This document shows, piece after piece, positions 27,182-36,546 of a stretch of DNA of 64,000 nucleotides (position 1 is its first letter; every line of letters starts with the position of its first letter). This DNA comes from Planctomycetota bacterium. Its GTDB lineage: Bacteria; Planctomycetota; JAJSAM01; JAJVHW01. Under the pieces are notes generated by a model, which did no database searches, was not told the origin of the DNA, and saw nothing but the letters and a program-made list of their open reading frames with translations. The DNA lies in NCBI GenBank assembly GCA_021776825.1, contig JAJFFG010000122.1:62001-126000 (forward strand), in the 5' to 3' direction. The position numbers and the translations under genes were made by a program.

Positions 27182-28180
27182 ATGCGACCGTTCAACGACC
27201 TGACCTATCTCGGACAGCTGCGCCGTCTCCGCGCGATGGCCCTCGACGCACTTGAGCGCTACGCGATACGCGTACAGCGAGTGCGGGCGATCAATCACGG
27301 CGAGAACGCGACGTTCAAGGTCGTCGCCGACGAGGGTCACTACCTCCTTCGCATCCACCGCGCGGACTACAACACGCCCGAGGCCATCGGAGTGGAGTTC
27401 GCGTGGCTCGACGCCATCGCACAGGACGGCCGCGTCGTCGCGCCACGCCCGATCGCTGCCAGTGACGGATCCGTCCTACAGGCAGTCACGCACGCCGGCG
27501 TCCCCGGGACCCGCAGCGTCGCACTCCTGGCCTGGGTCGACGGCGCGTTTCGGTGCGACAGCCTGTCGCCGCGACTGCTCCACGGCGTCGGACGCATGAC
27601 GGCACACGTGCACGAGCTGGGCACGCGGATCGACCCGGCGCTCGTCACCCAGCGGCCGCGATGGGACGCGAACGGGCTGCTCGGAGACGACGCGGTCTGG
27701 GGAGCGCTCGGCGACCTGCCCTCGCTGGATACCGACGGACGCAAGGGGTTCTACGACGTCCGCGCGGATCTGCGCGAGCGCTTGCGGGACTACGACCCGG
27801 GTCCCGCCCGCAGTGGTCTGATCCACGCTGATCTGCATCACTGGAACTACCTATTCGACGGCCCGCATCCCCGGCCGATCGACTTCGACGACTGCGGGTG
27901 GGGCTTCCACCTGTACGACCTAGCCGTCACGGGCGTCGCCATCACGCGCCACAGACACCGTGATGCGTTGCGCGCCGCACTCCTCGAGGGCTACTCCGAG
28001 GTGCGACCGTTGACGACGGACGACGCCGAAACGGTGCGCGTGCTTCGCGCGGCGCGGCGCGTGGCCATCACGGGCTGGATCGCGTCACGCGCCGACAACC
28101 CGCGCATCGCTGCGCACGTCCCGAACGTGACGAAAGCGCACGCCGCGGGATTGCGCGAGTTCGTCGACGGAGCTGGGTAG
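27182..28180 (+). CDS. APH-family phosphotransferase (SrkA/homoserine-kinase-like)
   Basis: A 332-aa kinase of the aminoglycoside-phosphotransferase fold. An N-lobe with the ATP segment HGENATFKVVADEGHYLLRI includes the conserved Lys-type strand. The catalytic loop is LIHADLHHWNYLFDG (HxDxxxxN type) and the metal site is PIDFDDCGWGFHLYDLAV. Close relatives phosphorylate serine/threonine side chains or small alcohols; this one could act on homoserine, an amino alcohol or a protein. It starts with ATG 27182 with no clear ribosome site. It is convergent with the secreted protein ending at 28216. Confidence 0.85.
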   Translation: MRPFNDLTYLGQLRRLRAMALDALERYAIRVQRVRAINHGENATFKVVADEGHYLLRIHRADYNTPEAIGVEFAWLDAIAQDGRVVAPRPIAASDGSVLQAVTHAGVPGTRSVALLAWVDGAFRCDSLSPRLLHGVGRMTAHVHELGTRIDPALVTQRPRWDANGLLGDDAVWGALGDLPSLDTDGRKGFYDVRADLRERLRDYDPGPARSGLIHADLHHWNYLFDGPHPRPIDFDDCGWGFHLYDLAVTGVAITRHRHRDALRAALLEGYSEVRPLTTDDAETVRVLRAARRVAITGWIASRADNPRIAAHVPNVTKAHAAGLREFVDGAG

Positions 28181-28215
28181 CCGCCGAGAGATCCGTTCGC
28201 TGCTCGGTCGCCCTG

Positions 28216-29505
28216 CTACGTCTCGAACTCGAAGACCCGACTCGCGCGCTCGACACCGGCGACACGCACTCTGACGCGGACGTTCCCGGACTGAGAGCTC
28301 GACGGGTACGACGTCACGACAGAGACCTGACCGGACGACGACGCTCCTACCTGCAGCGTCCTCGTGCCGATCAGGCGCTCGGCGCCGTCGACGACATCGA
28401 AGATGTCGATGACCAGATCCGCGGTCGCCGGGGAATCGTTGCTGACGGCCACGAAGAAGTTCACAGAGGAACCCGCGCGAACGGGATCTGGATTGGCGGA
28501 GATCGAGAATGCGAGTCCGTCATCGGGCGGCCCGCCCGTGCTCGGCGGCGTAGGTGGCATGACGAGCGACGCCGGAGACGAGGCGACGTGCTCTTGCGCT
28601 GCAATGTCCTCGAACCGGACGTTCAGCTTGCTGGTCACCGTGGAGCTGATGAATGAGGTCGACTCAGCCGTGTGATACTGCACCACCGGCGTCGACTGGA
28701 GCGTCCCGATCACGAACAAGACCTCCCCGGCCGGTCCTCCGACCACGACGTCGGCGTGCGACGCTGACGCGGACACGGGCATGCCGGACTGCACGACAAT
28801 CGCCCCCATGCCCGAGCCCGAATCGCCGAACGTGGCGACGGTGCTCGGATTGGAAAGAAGCGGAGCCTGTTCGGCCCCGAACCCCTCGCCGTTGAACGGA
28901 GGGCTCCCGCAGTCGATGAAGTTCCACCCGAACTGATTCGCCGTGATCTCGGCCTGGACCCTCCGTGCGCCACCGAACACCGTCGCCGAGCTGTCGTTCC
29001 ACGCCTTGGTGGCCCCCGCGACGAATGCGTCGATCGGCCCCCCTCCGCCTTGGCACCCGGATGCCAGACCGGCGTCGCGCAACGCTTGGATGGCAGGATC
29101 GTTGTTCGCTTCCGCCTTCACGGCGCTCACGTCGGCCATCACTCCGTTGAAGTACTCGGCGAAGACCCGCTGCGTTACCTGCGCGATGCCTTGAACCTGC
29201 GCCGGGCTCGGCTCGAAGCCCTTCCCCGCCGCCGGATCGGACAGCACACCGGAGAGCTGCTCGATGTCGCGGCCGGTCTTCAGCGCCTTGGCGAGAGACT
29301 TCATCTCGCGCGCGGTCGCGACGGCACGTGATCGCATGCTGCGCGACATCGTCTTGACGATGCGCTTCGCAGCCTTGCCGGCGTCCTTCTCGAGCCTGGC
29401 ATTCGCCGCGGCCACCGGGTCCTTCGCGGCTTCGACCGGTGAAGATCCGGCGAGGAACAGAGCTGCGAGGGCGAGCGAAGCGAGAACAGCCGGAATCGTG
29501 CGCAT
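28216..29505 (-). CDS. Secreted protein with C-terminal Ig-like (CARDB-like) domain
   Basis: A 429-aa protein from ATG 29505 behind GGAGG. The signal peptide is IPAVLASLALAALFLAGSS. The first part (about 25-115) is a basic helical region, KAAKRIVKTMSRSMRSRAVA onwards. The middle contains a Gly-rich loop (SGCQGGGGPIDAFVAG) and a beta-sandwich-like section. The last 105 residues, starting FSISANPDPVRAGSSVNFFV, look like a bacterial Ig-like adhesion or CARDB domain. Probably surface-exposed; function unknown. Confidence 0.75.
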   Translation of the reverse strand: MRTIPAVLASLALAALFLAGSSPVEAAKDPVAAANARLEKDAGKAAKRIVKTMSRSMRSRAVATAREMKSLAKALKTGRDIEQLSGVLSDPAAGKGFEPSPAQVQGIAQVTQRVFAEYFNGVMADVSAVKAEANNDPAIQALRDAGLASGCQGGGGPIDAFVAGATKAWNDSSATVFGGARRVQAEITANQFGWNFIDCGSPPFNGEGFGAEQAPLLSNPSTVATFGDSGSGMGAIVVQSGMPVSASASHADVVVGGPAGEVLFVIGTLQSTPVVQYHTAESTSFISSTVTSKLNVRFEDIAAQEHVASSPASLVMPPTPPSTGGPPDDGLAFSISANPDPVRAGSSVNFFVAVSNDSPATADLVIDIFDVVDGAERLIGTRTLQVGASSSGQVSVVTSYPSSSQSGNVRVRVRVAGVERASRVFEFET

Positions 29506-29670
29506 CACATTCCTCCACTCATGGATCGAGGTTGTCAGCCGCACGGACGCGCCGCGCTCGATCCTGTGTACGCCATGACGGCGAGACGGGCAACGCTGTG
29601 CGTGGTCATTGAAGGGCCTCGCACGCACCCCTAGGGTGCGCCGCGACATGGGGAAGGAGCACGACGGCAC

Positions 29671-31431
29671 GTGAACGTGGAGAACGGAGAGGGCTTGACC
29701 GCGCACCCCGCTGGACCGCGCTGGGCGCTGCTCGGGACGGCGCTCGCGCTCTGGGTCTGGTCGACGTTCGCCCACGCGTACGGCACCGACCTTGCACGTG
29801 CCTACTTCGATTGGGCGGAGTCCCCCGGCAACCTCACGGAGTCTGGGGGGCTCTCCGGGATGCACGCGGGGGAGCAGCTTCTCGCCGCCGTCCTCGCCCT
29901 GCTGGGTGTCGTGACGATCGGCTTCGCGATGCGACGCCTGCGTGGGCTCGACGCCACGATGCGACGAGAGACCGTCCTTCGCTGGGCGGTGTGGAGCGCG
30001 TTCCTCTTCCTGGTCTGGAAGACGCTGATCGTGTTCGCGTCGGAGCTCGTCCACTTCGGTCAGTACGCGCTGATCTCGGCGTTGCTCTGCGCCGGGCTCG
30101 ACCGGGGGCGTCGGCCGCAGCTCGCGTTCCTCGTCGCCGTCGCACTCGGAGTGCTGGACGAGGCCTGGCAGCACTGGGGACTCGCTGTCTGGATCCAGGC
30201 GAACCCGCGGCACGGCTTCGACTGGAGCGACCTGATCCTCAACGCCACTGGCGCGTGCGGCGGCGCACTGCTCTTCCTCCCCGGACGAGGTGCACCGAAC
30301 GAGCCGCGCCCGCTCCTGCGACGAACGGTGACCGTGCTCGCGCTGCTGCCGCTGTTGCTGCTGGAACCGGCCGCCCTGGCGGCGCTGTTCGGTTCCTACA
30401 CGTACGAGCCGTTCTGGAGTGAGCTCGGCAACGGCAAGCCGGTCCACTGGATGACGCCGTTCGACGGCATCCCGCTGTTCCTCGTCGCGCTGCTGTTCCT
30501 CGGGATTCTGCTCTCTCCACGACGCGCGCACGTCTCAACCGGGACCTCGCTCGCGCTGGTGCTGCTCGTGACGTTGAGCATCCGACCGTCGAGCCGCATA
30601 GAGGGTATGCCTGTGCACGAGGTCGTCCCGACCGCCCACGCCGCCCGCGTGGCCACGGGAGCGATCCGGATCGACGGCGTCCTCGACGAAGACGCCTGGG
30701 CGATCGCTGAACGCATCGGCCCGTTCGTCCACTCGCCGAGCGGTGCGGGCGAGTTCCCGCTCGCGAACGGCGGCAGCGTGCCGCTCGCTCCGACGCATGC
30801 CCGCATGCTGTGGGACGACAAGGCGATCTACTTCGCATTCGACGTGTCGGACACCGACGTCTGGGGACGCGACGTACCGCGTGACGAACCGACGCTTCCG
30901 GGCGACGAAGTCGTGGAGGTGTTCATCGATCCGGACGGAGACGAGCTCACCTACTACGAGTTCGAGGTCAGTCCGCTGAATGTGCAGTACGACCTCTTCA
31001 ACTTCGTGCCACGCGCACCGACGGACCTCAACCCCTCGGCACGCTTCATCGGGCTCGCCGATTGGGACGCGGAAGACGTCCGGAGCGCGGTTTCGGTGCA
31101 CGGCACGCTGGATCGCGTCGAGAGCTGGGACTCGGCCGCCCCGATGGACACCGACGTTGGCTGGACGGTGGAGATCGCGATCCCCTGGCGGGTGTTCCGC
31201 ACGACGACGACGCCGGGTACGGGAACCCGCGTGACACTCCCCCCCCGGATAGGGGATCGCTGGCGGTTGAACCTGTTCCGAGTTGAGCGCCCGCGCGTGT
31301 CGCCAGTTGACGGCGCGCCGCTTGGCCGCCACGACGCCTCCCGCCTCGCGCAACTCCAGGCGTGGTCGGCCGCGCACAACGACTCGTTCCACCAGGCCTG
31401 GCGGTTCGGGATCGTCGAGTTTATCGATTAG
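29671..31431 (+). CDS. VanZ-like membrane domain fused to CBM9-like domain
   Basis: A 586-aa protein starting with GTG 29671. The N-terminal half has about eight hydrophobic segments and VanZ-type marks: HFGQYALISALLCAGL, VLDEAWQHWGLAVW and FDWSDLILNATGACGGAL. A further membrane part reaches about residue 310. The C-terminal 250 residues begin with IRIDGVLDEDAWAIAERIGP and contain YFAFDVSDTDVWGRDV and EVFIDPDGDELTYYEFEVSP. This matches the family 9 carbohydrate-binding/DOMON-like module that is usually secreted and attached to glycosidases. Fusion of the two is unusual. The CBM9 would face the periplasm. A glycan-sensing or anchoring function is inferred. Confidence 0.85.
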   Translation: MNVENGEGLTAHPAGPRWALLGTALALWVWSTFAHAYGTDLARAYFDWAESPGNLTESGGLSGMHAGEQLLAAVLALLGVVTIGFAMRRLRGLDATMRRETVLRWAVWSAFLFLVWKTLIVFASELVHFGQYALISALLCAGLDRGRRPQLAFLVAVALGVLDEAWQHWGLAVWIQANPRHGFDWSDLILNATGACGGALLFLPGRGAPNEPRPLLRRTVTVLALLPLLLLEPAALAALFGSYTYEPFWSELGNGKPVHWMTPFDGIPLFLVALLFLGILLSPRRAHVSTGTSLALVLLVTLSIRPSSRIEGMPVHEVVPTAHAARVATGAIRIDGVLDEDAWAIAERIGPFVHSPSGAGEFPLANGGSVPLAPTHARMLWDDKAIYFAFDVSDTDVWGRDVPRDEPTLPGDEVVEVFIDPDGDELTYYEFEVSPLNVQYDLFNFVPRAPTDLNPSARFIGLADWDAEDVRSAVSVHGTLDRVESWDSAAPMDTDVGWTVEIAIPWRVFRTTTTPGTGTRVTLPPRIGDRWRLNLFRVERPRVSPVDGAPLGRHDASRLAQLQAWSAAHNDSFHQAWRFGIVEFID

Positions 31432-31665
31432 CCCGCCCCTCCCACCACGTCGCCACGCCTGACACATCGCGGGGACCACGAACTCTGCGTTGACACGGCT
31501 CGTTGGGGGGGGATGGGCCCTGACCTCGCCGCGTCCGCCTTGATCTCGCGGCCCCTCTCGGTCAGGACACTCTGTCGTTGGCCCAACCTCAGTCTTCACG
31601 GCGTCCATCGCTCGTCGTTGCCGCCGTTCGGCCGCAGGTCGCGCCGACGTGGTGAGAGGGCCGAG

Positions 31666-33519
31666 CTAGCGATCGCGCGCTCGGAGCGCGAGCACCTGGA
31701 TCAGTCGGTCGCGATGTCCGGTCATCCCCGGATCCGCGACGCACGCGCGGCGCGCGGCATCCTCGGCATCGGCTAGCCGCCCGTCACCGGCAAGAGTGCG
31801 CACCAGATTGGCCCACGCCTCGGCCAGCGTGGGATCCAGTTCCACCGCGCGCTCGAAGTGCGGGATCGCCGAATGCGCCTGATCCAGGTGCGCCCGACAC
31901 ACACCCAGATTGTTGCGCAACCGAGGCTCTTCGGCCTCCTGCTCCGGTTCGCGCGAGAGCTGATCGAGCGCGCGCTCGAACGCTTCCACGGCGTCCGCGG
32001 GCCGGCCGAGCTCCATCAGCGCGGTGCCGTGGTTGTTGTGAAACACGAAGCGCTCGCTCGCACCTCCGAGCGCCGCGCGGTAGTGGCGCTCAGCTCGCTC
32101 GATCTCGCCGCGTCGGTAGAGGATCGTACCGACGTTGGTGTGCGCCTCGCCGTGCTCCGGATTCAACTCGACCACAGTGAGAAACCGCTCCAGCGCACGT
32201 TGCTCCAGGTCCGATCCGCCTGCGTCGAGGAGGGATAGCCCCAGGTTGAACTGCGCGCGAACGTTGTGCGGTGACTTTGCGACGACGTCCGTCCACATGC
32301 CCACCCTGCTCTCGTAGAGCGCGTTGCGGCGAACGGATGCCGCGGTCAGTGCCGCCGTCACCGCAACCAGAAGCGACAGGACCACTGCGCGGCGTGTCTC
32401 CGGGACGGTCACGACGTGGGTCGACAACGCGTCCAGTCCGAGCACCACCGCGACGACACACGGCAGCAACGGCAGGTACATCCGATGCTCCACGAAGAAG
32501 TCACTCAGCGGGACGAGGCCGGAGCTCGGTGCCAGGACCAGGAACAACGTGAGTCCGAGCCACGCGAGCACGGACTTCCGCCAGACGCCGACGATCGATG
32601 CGACCAACGCGGCTCCGATGACGACCGCCGACGGCAGTAGCGCGGTGGAGTGGTGCGCCGGGCTCCACGCGTGATCGAAACTCTGGTCGACCGGCCAGAC
32701 GACGAGACGTAGGTACCCGAGGATCACCGCCCCCTGCGCCGTGATGTAGTCGAAGTGTCCCGGTGCATGCTCGTTGGGGGTCAGGAGCACGGAGCGATCA
32801 GGGTTCGTGATCCACCACCAGAGCGGCCCGAGCACGAACGGCGCGAACAGCGCGACGTAGAGCGGCCACCGCCGACGAAGCGTGTCACGGAACGTGCCGG
32901 TCACGGCGAGGGCATCGAACAGCAGCACGACGAGCGGCGCGGTGACGATCACCTCCTTGCAGCCGAGACCGGCGTAGAACGCCAGTACCGCGACAACGCT
33001 CCAGCGCCGACGGACGCCACGATCGCCCGTCTCCACCGAGCGCACGAATGCGTAGAGGGTGAGCACGTACGCCAGCCCCATCATCAGCTCCGCACGCTGC
33101 ACGATGTAGACGACGGCCTGCGTGTTCAGCGGATGTACGACCCAGAGCAGCGCGACCGCCAACGCGATGCCGTCAGGGCGCGTCCCTCCCATCCCCACGC
33201 GCGGCAGGCGCAGTGCACGCCGCACCAGACCGAACGTCGCCAGGGCAGTGGTGACGTGCAGCGCGAGGTTCACGACGTGGTACGACCACGCCTCCGTCCC
33301 GCTGATCGCCACATTGACCGCAAATGAGTAGAACGCTAGCGGTCGGAGGCTCTCCCCCATCGCCACCGTGGGCGGCCACAAGACGCGCAGATCCGGGTTA
33401 CTGACGATCCAGAGATCGTCATCGAGGAGGAAGACGCCACCGAAGCTGTTGTGGTACGCGACGCACCCTGCAGCCGCGATCAGCAGCATCTGCGTTCGGC
33501 GAAGGGTTGTGGCACTCAT
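31666..33519 (-). CDS. Membrane protein with C-terminal TPRs (TMTC-like)
   Basis: A 617-aa protein. The N-terminal ~400 residues hold about ten transmembrane helices with GT-C marks: an early acidic pair in FLLDDDLWIVSNPDLRVLW and a segment LRPLAFYSFAVNVAISGTEA. The C-terminal ~210 residues are tetratricopeptide repeats, for example ALERFLTVVELNPEHGEAHT and AIPHFERAVELDPTLAEAWA. This arrangement is that of TMTC-type O-mannosyltransferases, and bacterial members are thought to glycosylate proteins or lipids. The acceptor is unknown. It is monocistronic as seen. The 234-bp gap before it (31432-31665) holds nothing clear. Confidence 0.85.
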   Translation of the reverse strand: MSATTLRRTQMLLIAAAGCVAYHNSFGGVFLLDDDLWIVSNPDLRVLWPPTVAMGESLRPLAFYSFAVNVAISGTEAWSYHVVNLALHVTTALATFGLVRRALRLPRVGMGGTRPDGIALAVALLWVVHPLNTQAVVYIVQRAELMMGLAYVLTLYAFVRSVETGDRGVRRRWSVVAVLAFYAGLGCKEVIVTAPLVVLLFDALAVTGTFRDTLRRRWPLYVALFAPFVLGPLWWWITNPDRSVLLTPNEHAPGHFDYITAQGAVILGYLRLVVWPVDQSFDHAWSPAHHSTALLPSAVVIGAALVASIVGVWRKSVLAWLGLTLFLVLAPSSGLVPLSDFFVEHRMYLPLLPCVVAVVLGLDALSTHVVTVPETRRAVVLSLLVAVTAALTAASVRRNALYESRVGMWTDVVAKSPHNVRAQFNLGLSLLDAGGSDLEQRALERFLTVVELNPEHGEAHTNVGTILYRRGEIERAERHYRAALGGASERFVFHNNHGTALMELGRPADAVEAFERALDQLSREPEQEAEEPRLRNNLGVCRAHLDQAHSAIPHFERAVELDPTLAEAWANLVRTLAGDGRLADAEDAARRACVADPGMTGHRDRLIQVLALRARDR

Positions 33520-33632
33520 CGAAGCGTCCCGACGTTACACGCGCTCGCGCGCACTCCGGCACGCGAGCCGCATGCCGTGTTCACCCCGGCACCATGCTGC
33601 GGAGTGGTGCGTCGTGCGCTCCCAACGCTCGA

Positions 33633-34565
33633 TCAGTCGGAGCGACTGCGGGAGCTCAGCAGAGTCTCTTCCATGTACTTCAGCTCGTCGATCCCGGAGA
33701 TCGCCACCTCCGGGTCGGTGGCCAGGTCGTCGCCGGAGAGCGACTTCCCCTCGTAGTCGAGCTGCGACAGGATCACGCGCATGCAGTTCAGGCGCGCCGC
33801 CTTCTTGTCGTCCGAGCGGATGATCCACCACGGCGCGATCGTCCGGTTCGTCTCGGTGAGCATCTGGAACTTCTTCACCGTGTAGTCGTCCCAGTGGTCT
33901 TGCGCGAGCTTGTCCACCGGCGAGATCTTGTACTGCTTCAGCTCATCGCCCTCGCGTGCGTCGAAGCGGCGCTTCTGCTGCTCCTTCGACACAGAGAAGT
34001 AGAACTTGAAGAGCACGATCCCGTTCTTGACGAGCAGTTCCTCGAACGGCGGGACGTCCTTCATGAAGCGCTTGTGCTGTTCGTCAGTGCAGAAGCCCAT
34101 CACGGGCTCGACCATCGCGCGGTTGTACCAACTGCGATCGAACAGCACGATCTCGCCGCCCGCCGGCAGGTTCGCGACGTAGCGCTGGAAGTACCACTGG
34201 GTCTTCTCGACATCGCTCGGCTTCTCGAGTGCGACAACCCGCGCGCCGCGCGGGTTGAGATGCTCGGTGATCCGCTTGATGGTGCCGCCCTTGCCGGCGG
34301 CGTCACGGCCCTCGAACAGCAGCAGGATCTGGAGGCCGCGCTTCTTCACATGCCGCTGCAGCTTCAGCAACTCCGTCTGCAGCCGCATCAGCTCGTCTTC
34401 GTAGTCGAGAGTGCGCAGTCGCACCCAGACCGGAGTGCGCTTCTTCCGCTCGGGGTCGTAGCGCTTTCGCGTCTCCGAGTCCTTGGGCACCTTGCCCCCA
34501 GCGCCTGTGCCGCGCTTCACCTGCTCGTCGCCGTTCTTCCGTTTGGACCGCTTCGCGTCGCTCAT
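33633..34565 (-). CDS. ppk2: Polyphosphate kinase 2 family protein (second of pair)
   Basis: PPK2 transfers phosphate between polyphosphate and nucleotides. It is 310 aa with a charged N-terminal extension of about 45 residues. Walker A is FEGRDAAGKGGTIKR, the base/lid segments are VLFDRSWYNRAMVEPVMGFC and KFYFSVSKEQQKRRF, and the end shows PWWIIRSDDKKAARLN. All catalytic residues appear present. The start at 34565 lies just behind four GGAGAC repeats (minus strand) that act as the ribosome site. It follows another PPK2 gene by 26 bp. Direction (NDP from NMP, or NTP from NDP) cannot be told. Confidence 0.95.
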   Translation of the reverse strand: MSDAKRSKRKNGDEQVKRGTGAGGKVPKDSETRKRYDPERKKRTPVWVRLRTLDYEDELMRLQTELLKLQRHVKKRGLQILLLFEGRDAAGKGGTIKRITEHLNPRGARVVALEKPSDVEKTQWYFQRYVANLPAGGEIVLFDRSWYNRAMVEPVMGFCTDEQHKRFMKDVPPFEELLVKNGIVLFKFYFSVSKEQQKRRFDAREGDELKQYKISPVDKLAQDHWDDYTVKKFQMLTETNRTIAPWWIIRSDDKKAARLNCMRVILSQLDYEGKSLSGDDLATDPEVAISGIDELKYMEETLLSSRSRSD

Positions 34566-34566
34566 C

Positions 34567-34590
34567 GTCTCCGTCTCCGTCTCCGTCTCC
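34567..34590 (-). repeat. Tandem GGAGAC x4 in the ribosome-binding region of ppk2
   Basis: On the minus strand GGAGAC is repeated four times between the stop of the upstream ppk2 gene and the ATG at 34565. Each unit resembles a Shine-Dalgarno core. Copy-number change by slippage would alter distance and number of ribosome sites without touching the protein. Confidence 0.9.
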
Positions 34591-34591
34591 G

Positions 34592-35539
34592 TCAGCTCGC
34601 GAACGCGCCGTGCTTGCGCCGCACGCGTTCCATCCGCTTGTACTCCACGTCTCCGGGGATGACGATCTTAGGGTCCGGCCGGAAGTCCAGCGTGCGACTC
34701 CGCCCGCGGTACTTCACGACGCTCAGGATCAGTTTCATCGTCTCGAGTCGGGCGCGCTGCTTGTCATCGGAGCGGATCACCCACCACGGGTTCGACTTCG
34801 TGTGGGTCCGCTTCAACAACTTGTACTTCGCGTCCGTGAAGTCGTCCCAGAGCTCCTGTGCCTGCAGGTCGACCTCGCTGAGTTTCCAGTGTCGCAACGG
34901 GTCGTTGCGACGACGCTCGAACCGTCGCTGCTGTTCCTTCTTCGAGACCGAGAAGTAGAGCTTGATGAGGTTGGTCTTGCCGTCGGAGACGAAGCTCGTC
35001 TCGTACGCGTTCACCTTCTGCATGAAGCGCCGATACTGCTCCTTCGTGCAGAAGCCCATGACGGGCTCCACCATCGCGCGGTTGTACCAACTGCGATCGA
35101 ACAGCACGATCTGGCCGGCATGCGGGAACATCTCGATGTAGCGCTTGATGTGCAGCTCGGAGCGCTGCTCCTCGGTCGGTTTCCCGAGTGCCACGACCTG
35201 GTAGTGCTTCTCGTTCATGTAGCGCGTAACTCGGCGGATCGTCCCGCCCTTGCCGGAGGCGTCGCGGCCGTCGAACAGGATGATCGCCTTGCGACCGGTC
35301 CGCTCGAGATGCGCCTGCATGCGGATGAGCTCGGCCTGGTACGGCTTGAGTCCCTCGGCCTCGACGAACTTGTTCAGCGCCGCGGCCGCGATCTTCTCGC
35401 GGTCCTTCTTCTTCAGACCGCGCAGAAGTCGAGCGAGGCGCCCGTTGCTCTCGAGAAGGTCCGCACCGAGACCGCGGTCCTCGACGACCTGTCGGATGCG
35501 CGCCGATGACCGAGTGTCGCCGGAACCCGTACGTGCCAT
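34592..35539 (-). CDS. ppk2: Polyphosphate kinase 2 family protein (first of pair)
   Basis: A 315-aa PPK2. The first 80 residues are basic and helical. The core shows Walker A LFDGRDASGKGGTIRR, IVLFDRSWYNRAMVEPVMGF, LYFSVSKKEQQRRFERR and PWWVIRSDDKQRARLE. It is a paralogue of the downstream gene, similar along the whole core, so the pair arose by an old tandem duplication. ATG 35539 follows a run of ten G on the coding strand. The two proteins may differ in nucleotide preference or may form hetero-complexes (inference). Confidence 0.95.
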   Translation of the reverse strand: MARTGSGDTRSSARIRQVVEDRGLGADLLESNGRLARLLRGLKKKDREKIAAAALNKFVEAEGLKPYQAELIRMQAHLERTGRKAIILFDGRDASGKGGTIRRVTRYMNEKHYQVVALGKPTEEQRSELHIKRYIEMFPHAGQIVLFDRSWYNRAMVEPVMGFCTKEQYRRFMQKVNAYETSFVSDGKTNLIKLYFSVSKKEQQRRFERRRNDPLRHWKLSEVDLQAQELWDDFTDAKYKLLKRTHTKSNPWWVIRSDDKQRARLETMKLILSVVKYRGRSRTLDFRPDPKIVIPGDVEYKRMERVRRKHGAFAS

Positions 35540-35544
35540 GCACT

Positions 35545-35554
35545 CCCCCCCCCC
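35545..35554 (-). repeat. G10 homopolymer at the ribosome site of ppk2
   Basis: Ten consecutive C on the plus strand (G10 on the coding strand) end five bases before the ATG of the first ppk2 gene. They lie where the Shine-Dalgarno site belongs. Homopolymers of this length can slip. The remaining gap to 35735 shows no gene. Confidence 0.85.
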
Positions 35555-35735
35555 GTCGCCGACCGGCGACTGTGGAGAGTCTGACGGAACGCGACCGCGT
35601 ATTCAGTGACCTGGGTCTCAGCCAGGCTGCGCAGGTCGTCGGGGCCGCCCGGGACGTCGATGCGGGGCGACCTCCGTTCGAGCCGACGCGGCGGCAGCAA
35701 GCTCTGCCGCTCCGCGATTCACACTCCGCGCGGAG

Positions 35736-36250
35736 TCAGTCCGCGACGCGGTACGTCGAGCCCTTCGGGTGCTTCAGCTTGTACTTGTAGATGACGCCAC
35801 CGAGCGCGCCGGGCTTCGGCGTCAGGAACAGCGTGTACGTCCCGGACTTCGGCAGCGTGACATTGATCGAGAGGCTCGTGCCCTTCGAGACCGTCGTGAT
35901 GTCGCCTGGGGGCACGAGCTGCCCATCGGGGTCGAGCAGGAGCGCGACGATCAGTTCCATATCGTCGGTGACCGTCCCCTTCAGCGTGAAGCGAGTGCCG
36001 GCGACCGCGCCGAACGCGATCGGGACGCGCTCACCGGCGTCGAGGTGGAGCGCCTCGCCGGCACCCTTCTTCGGCAGCACGATCTTCAGGTTGCTCACCA
36101 CCTGAGTCGCGTCACCGTCGTCGCCTGAGAGGATCACGTAGTAGCGCCCGATGGCGTCGAGAGGGATCTTCTTCAACGTCATCGCGCCGCGCTTGATCTT
36201 CGCCGCACCAGCGAGGAGCGCGCGGCCGTCGGGACCGACGAGGGTCCTCT
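35736..36250 (-). pseudogene. 5'-truncated fragment with PPC-like beta-sandwich repeats
   Basis: From about 36250 to the stop at 35736 the frame reads two similar units: GRYYVILSGDDGDATQVVSN leading to KIVLPKKG, and SGTYTLFLTPKPGALGGVIY leading to YKYKLKHPKG. These resemble pre-peptidase C-terminal (PPC) domains of secreted proteins. The frame is open to 36449, but the additional residues are Arg/Ser-rich, without signal peptide or start of a known fold. The upstream part of the original gene is missing, so it is a remnant or the end of a gene disrupted before 36250. Confidence 0.55.
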
Positions 36251-36546
36251 TCGCAGTCCAGCCTCCCCCACGGTCTGGTGGACCGTCCCGCGGGGCCTCG
36301 GAGAGGCCTCCGCGGACTCGTCTCGGCGTCCCGAACGCCAACCTCACGAAGTCCCGCAGCCACGAATCGCGTGCGCGAGAGGGGAAGCACGAGTTACGCC
36401 CAGCTCGCGACGGCACTTCGCAGCGCCAGTGTTCGTTCCAGTCGTCCAACGCTCTACGGGCCCGAGGGGTCGCCGTGTCCCGTGCGTTCTCGCGACGGTC
36501 GGCTTGTCAGGCTGCGTCGCGCGTGCAGTCGTCGAAGCTCGGCTCG

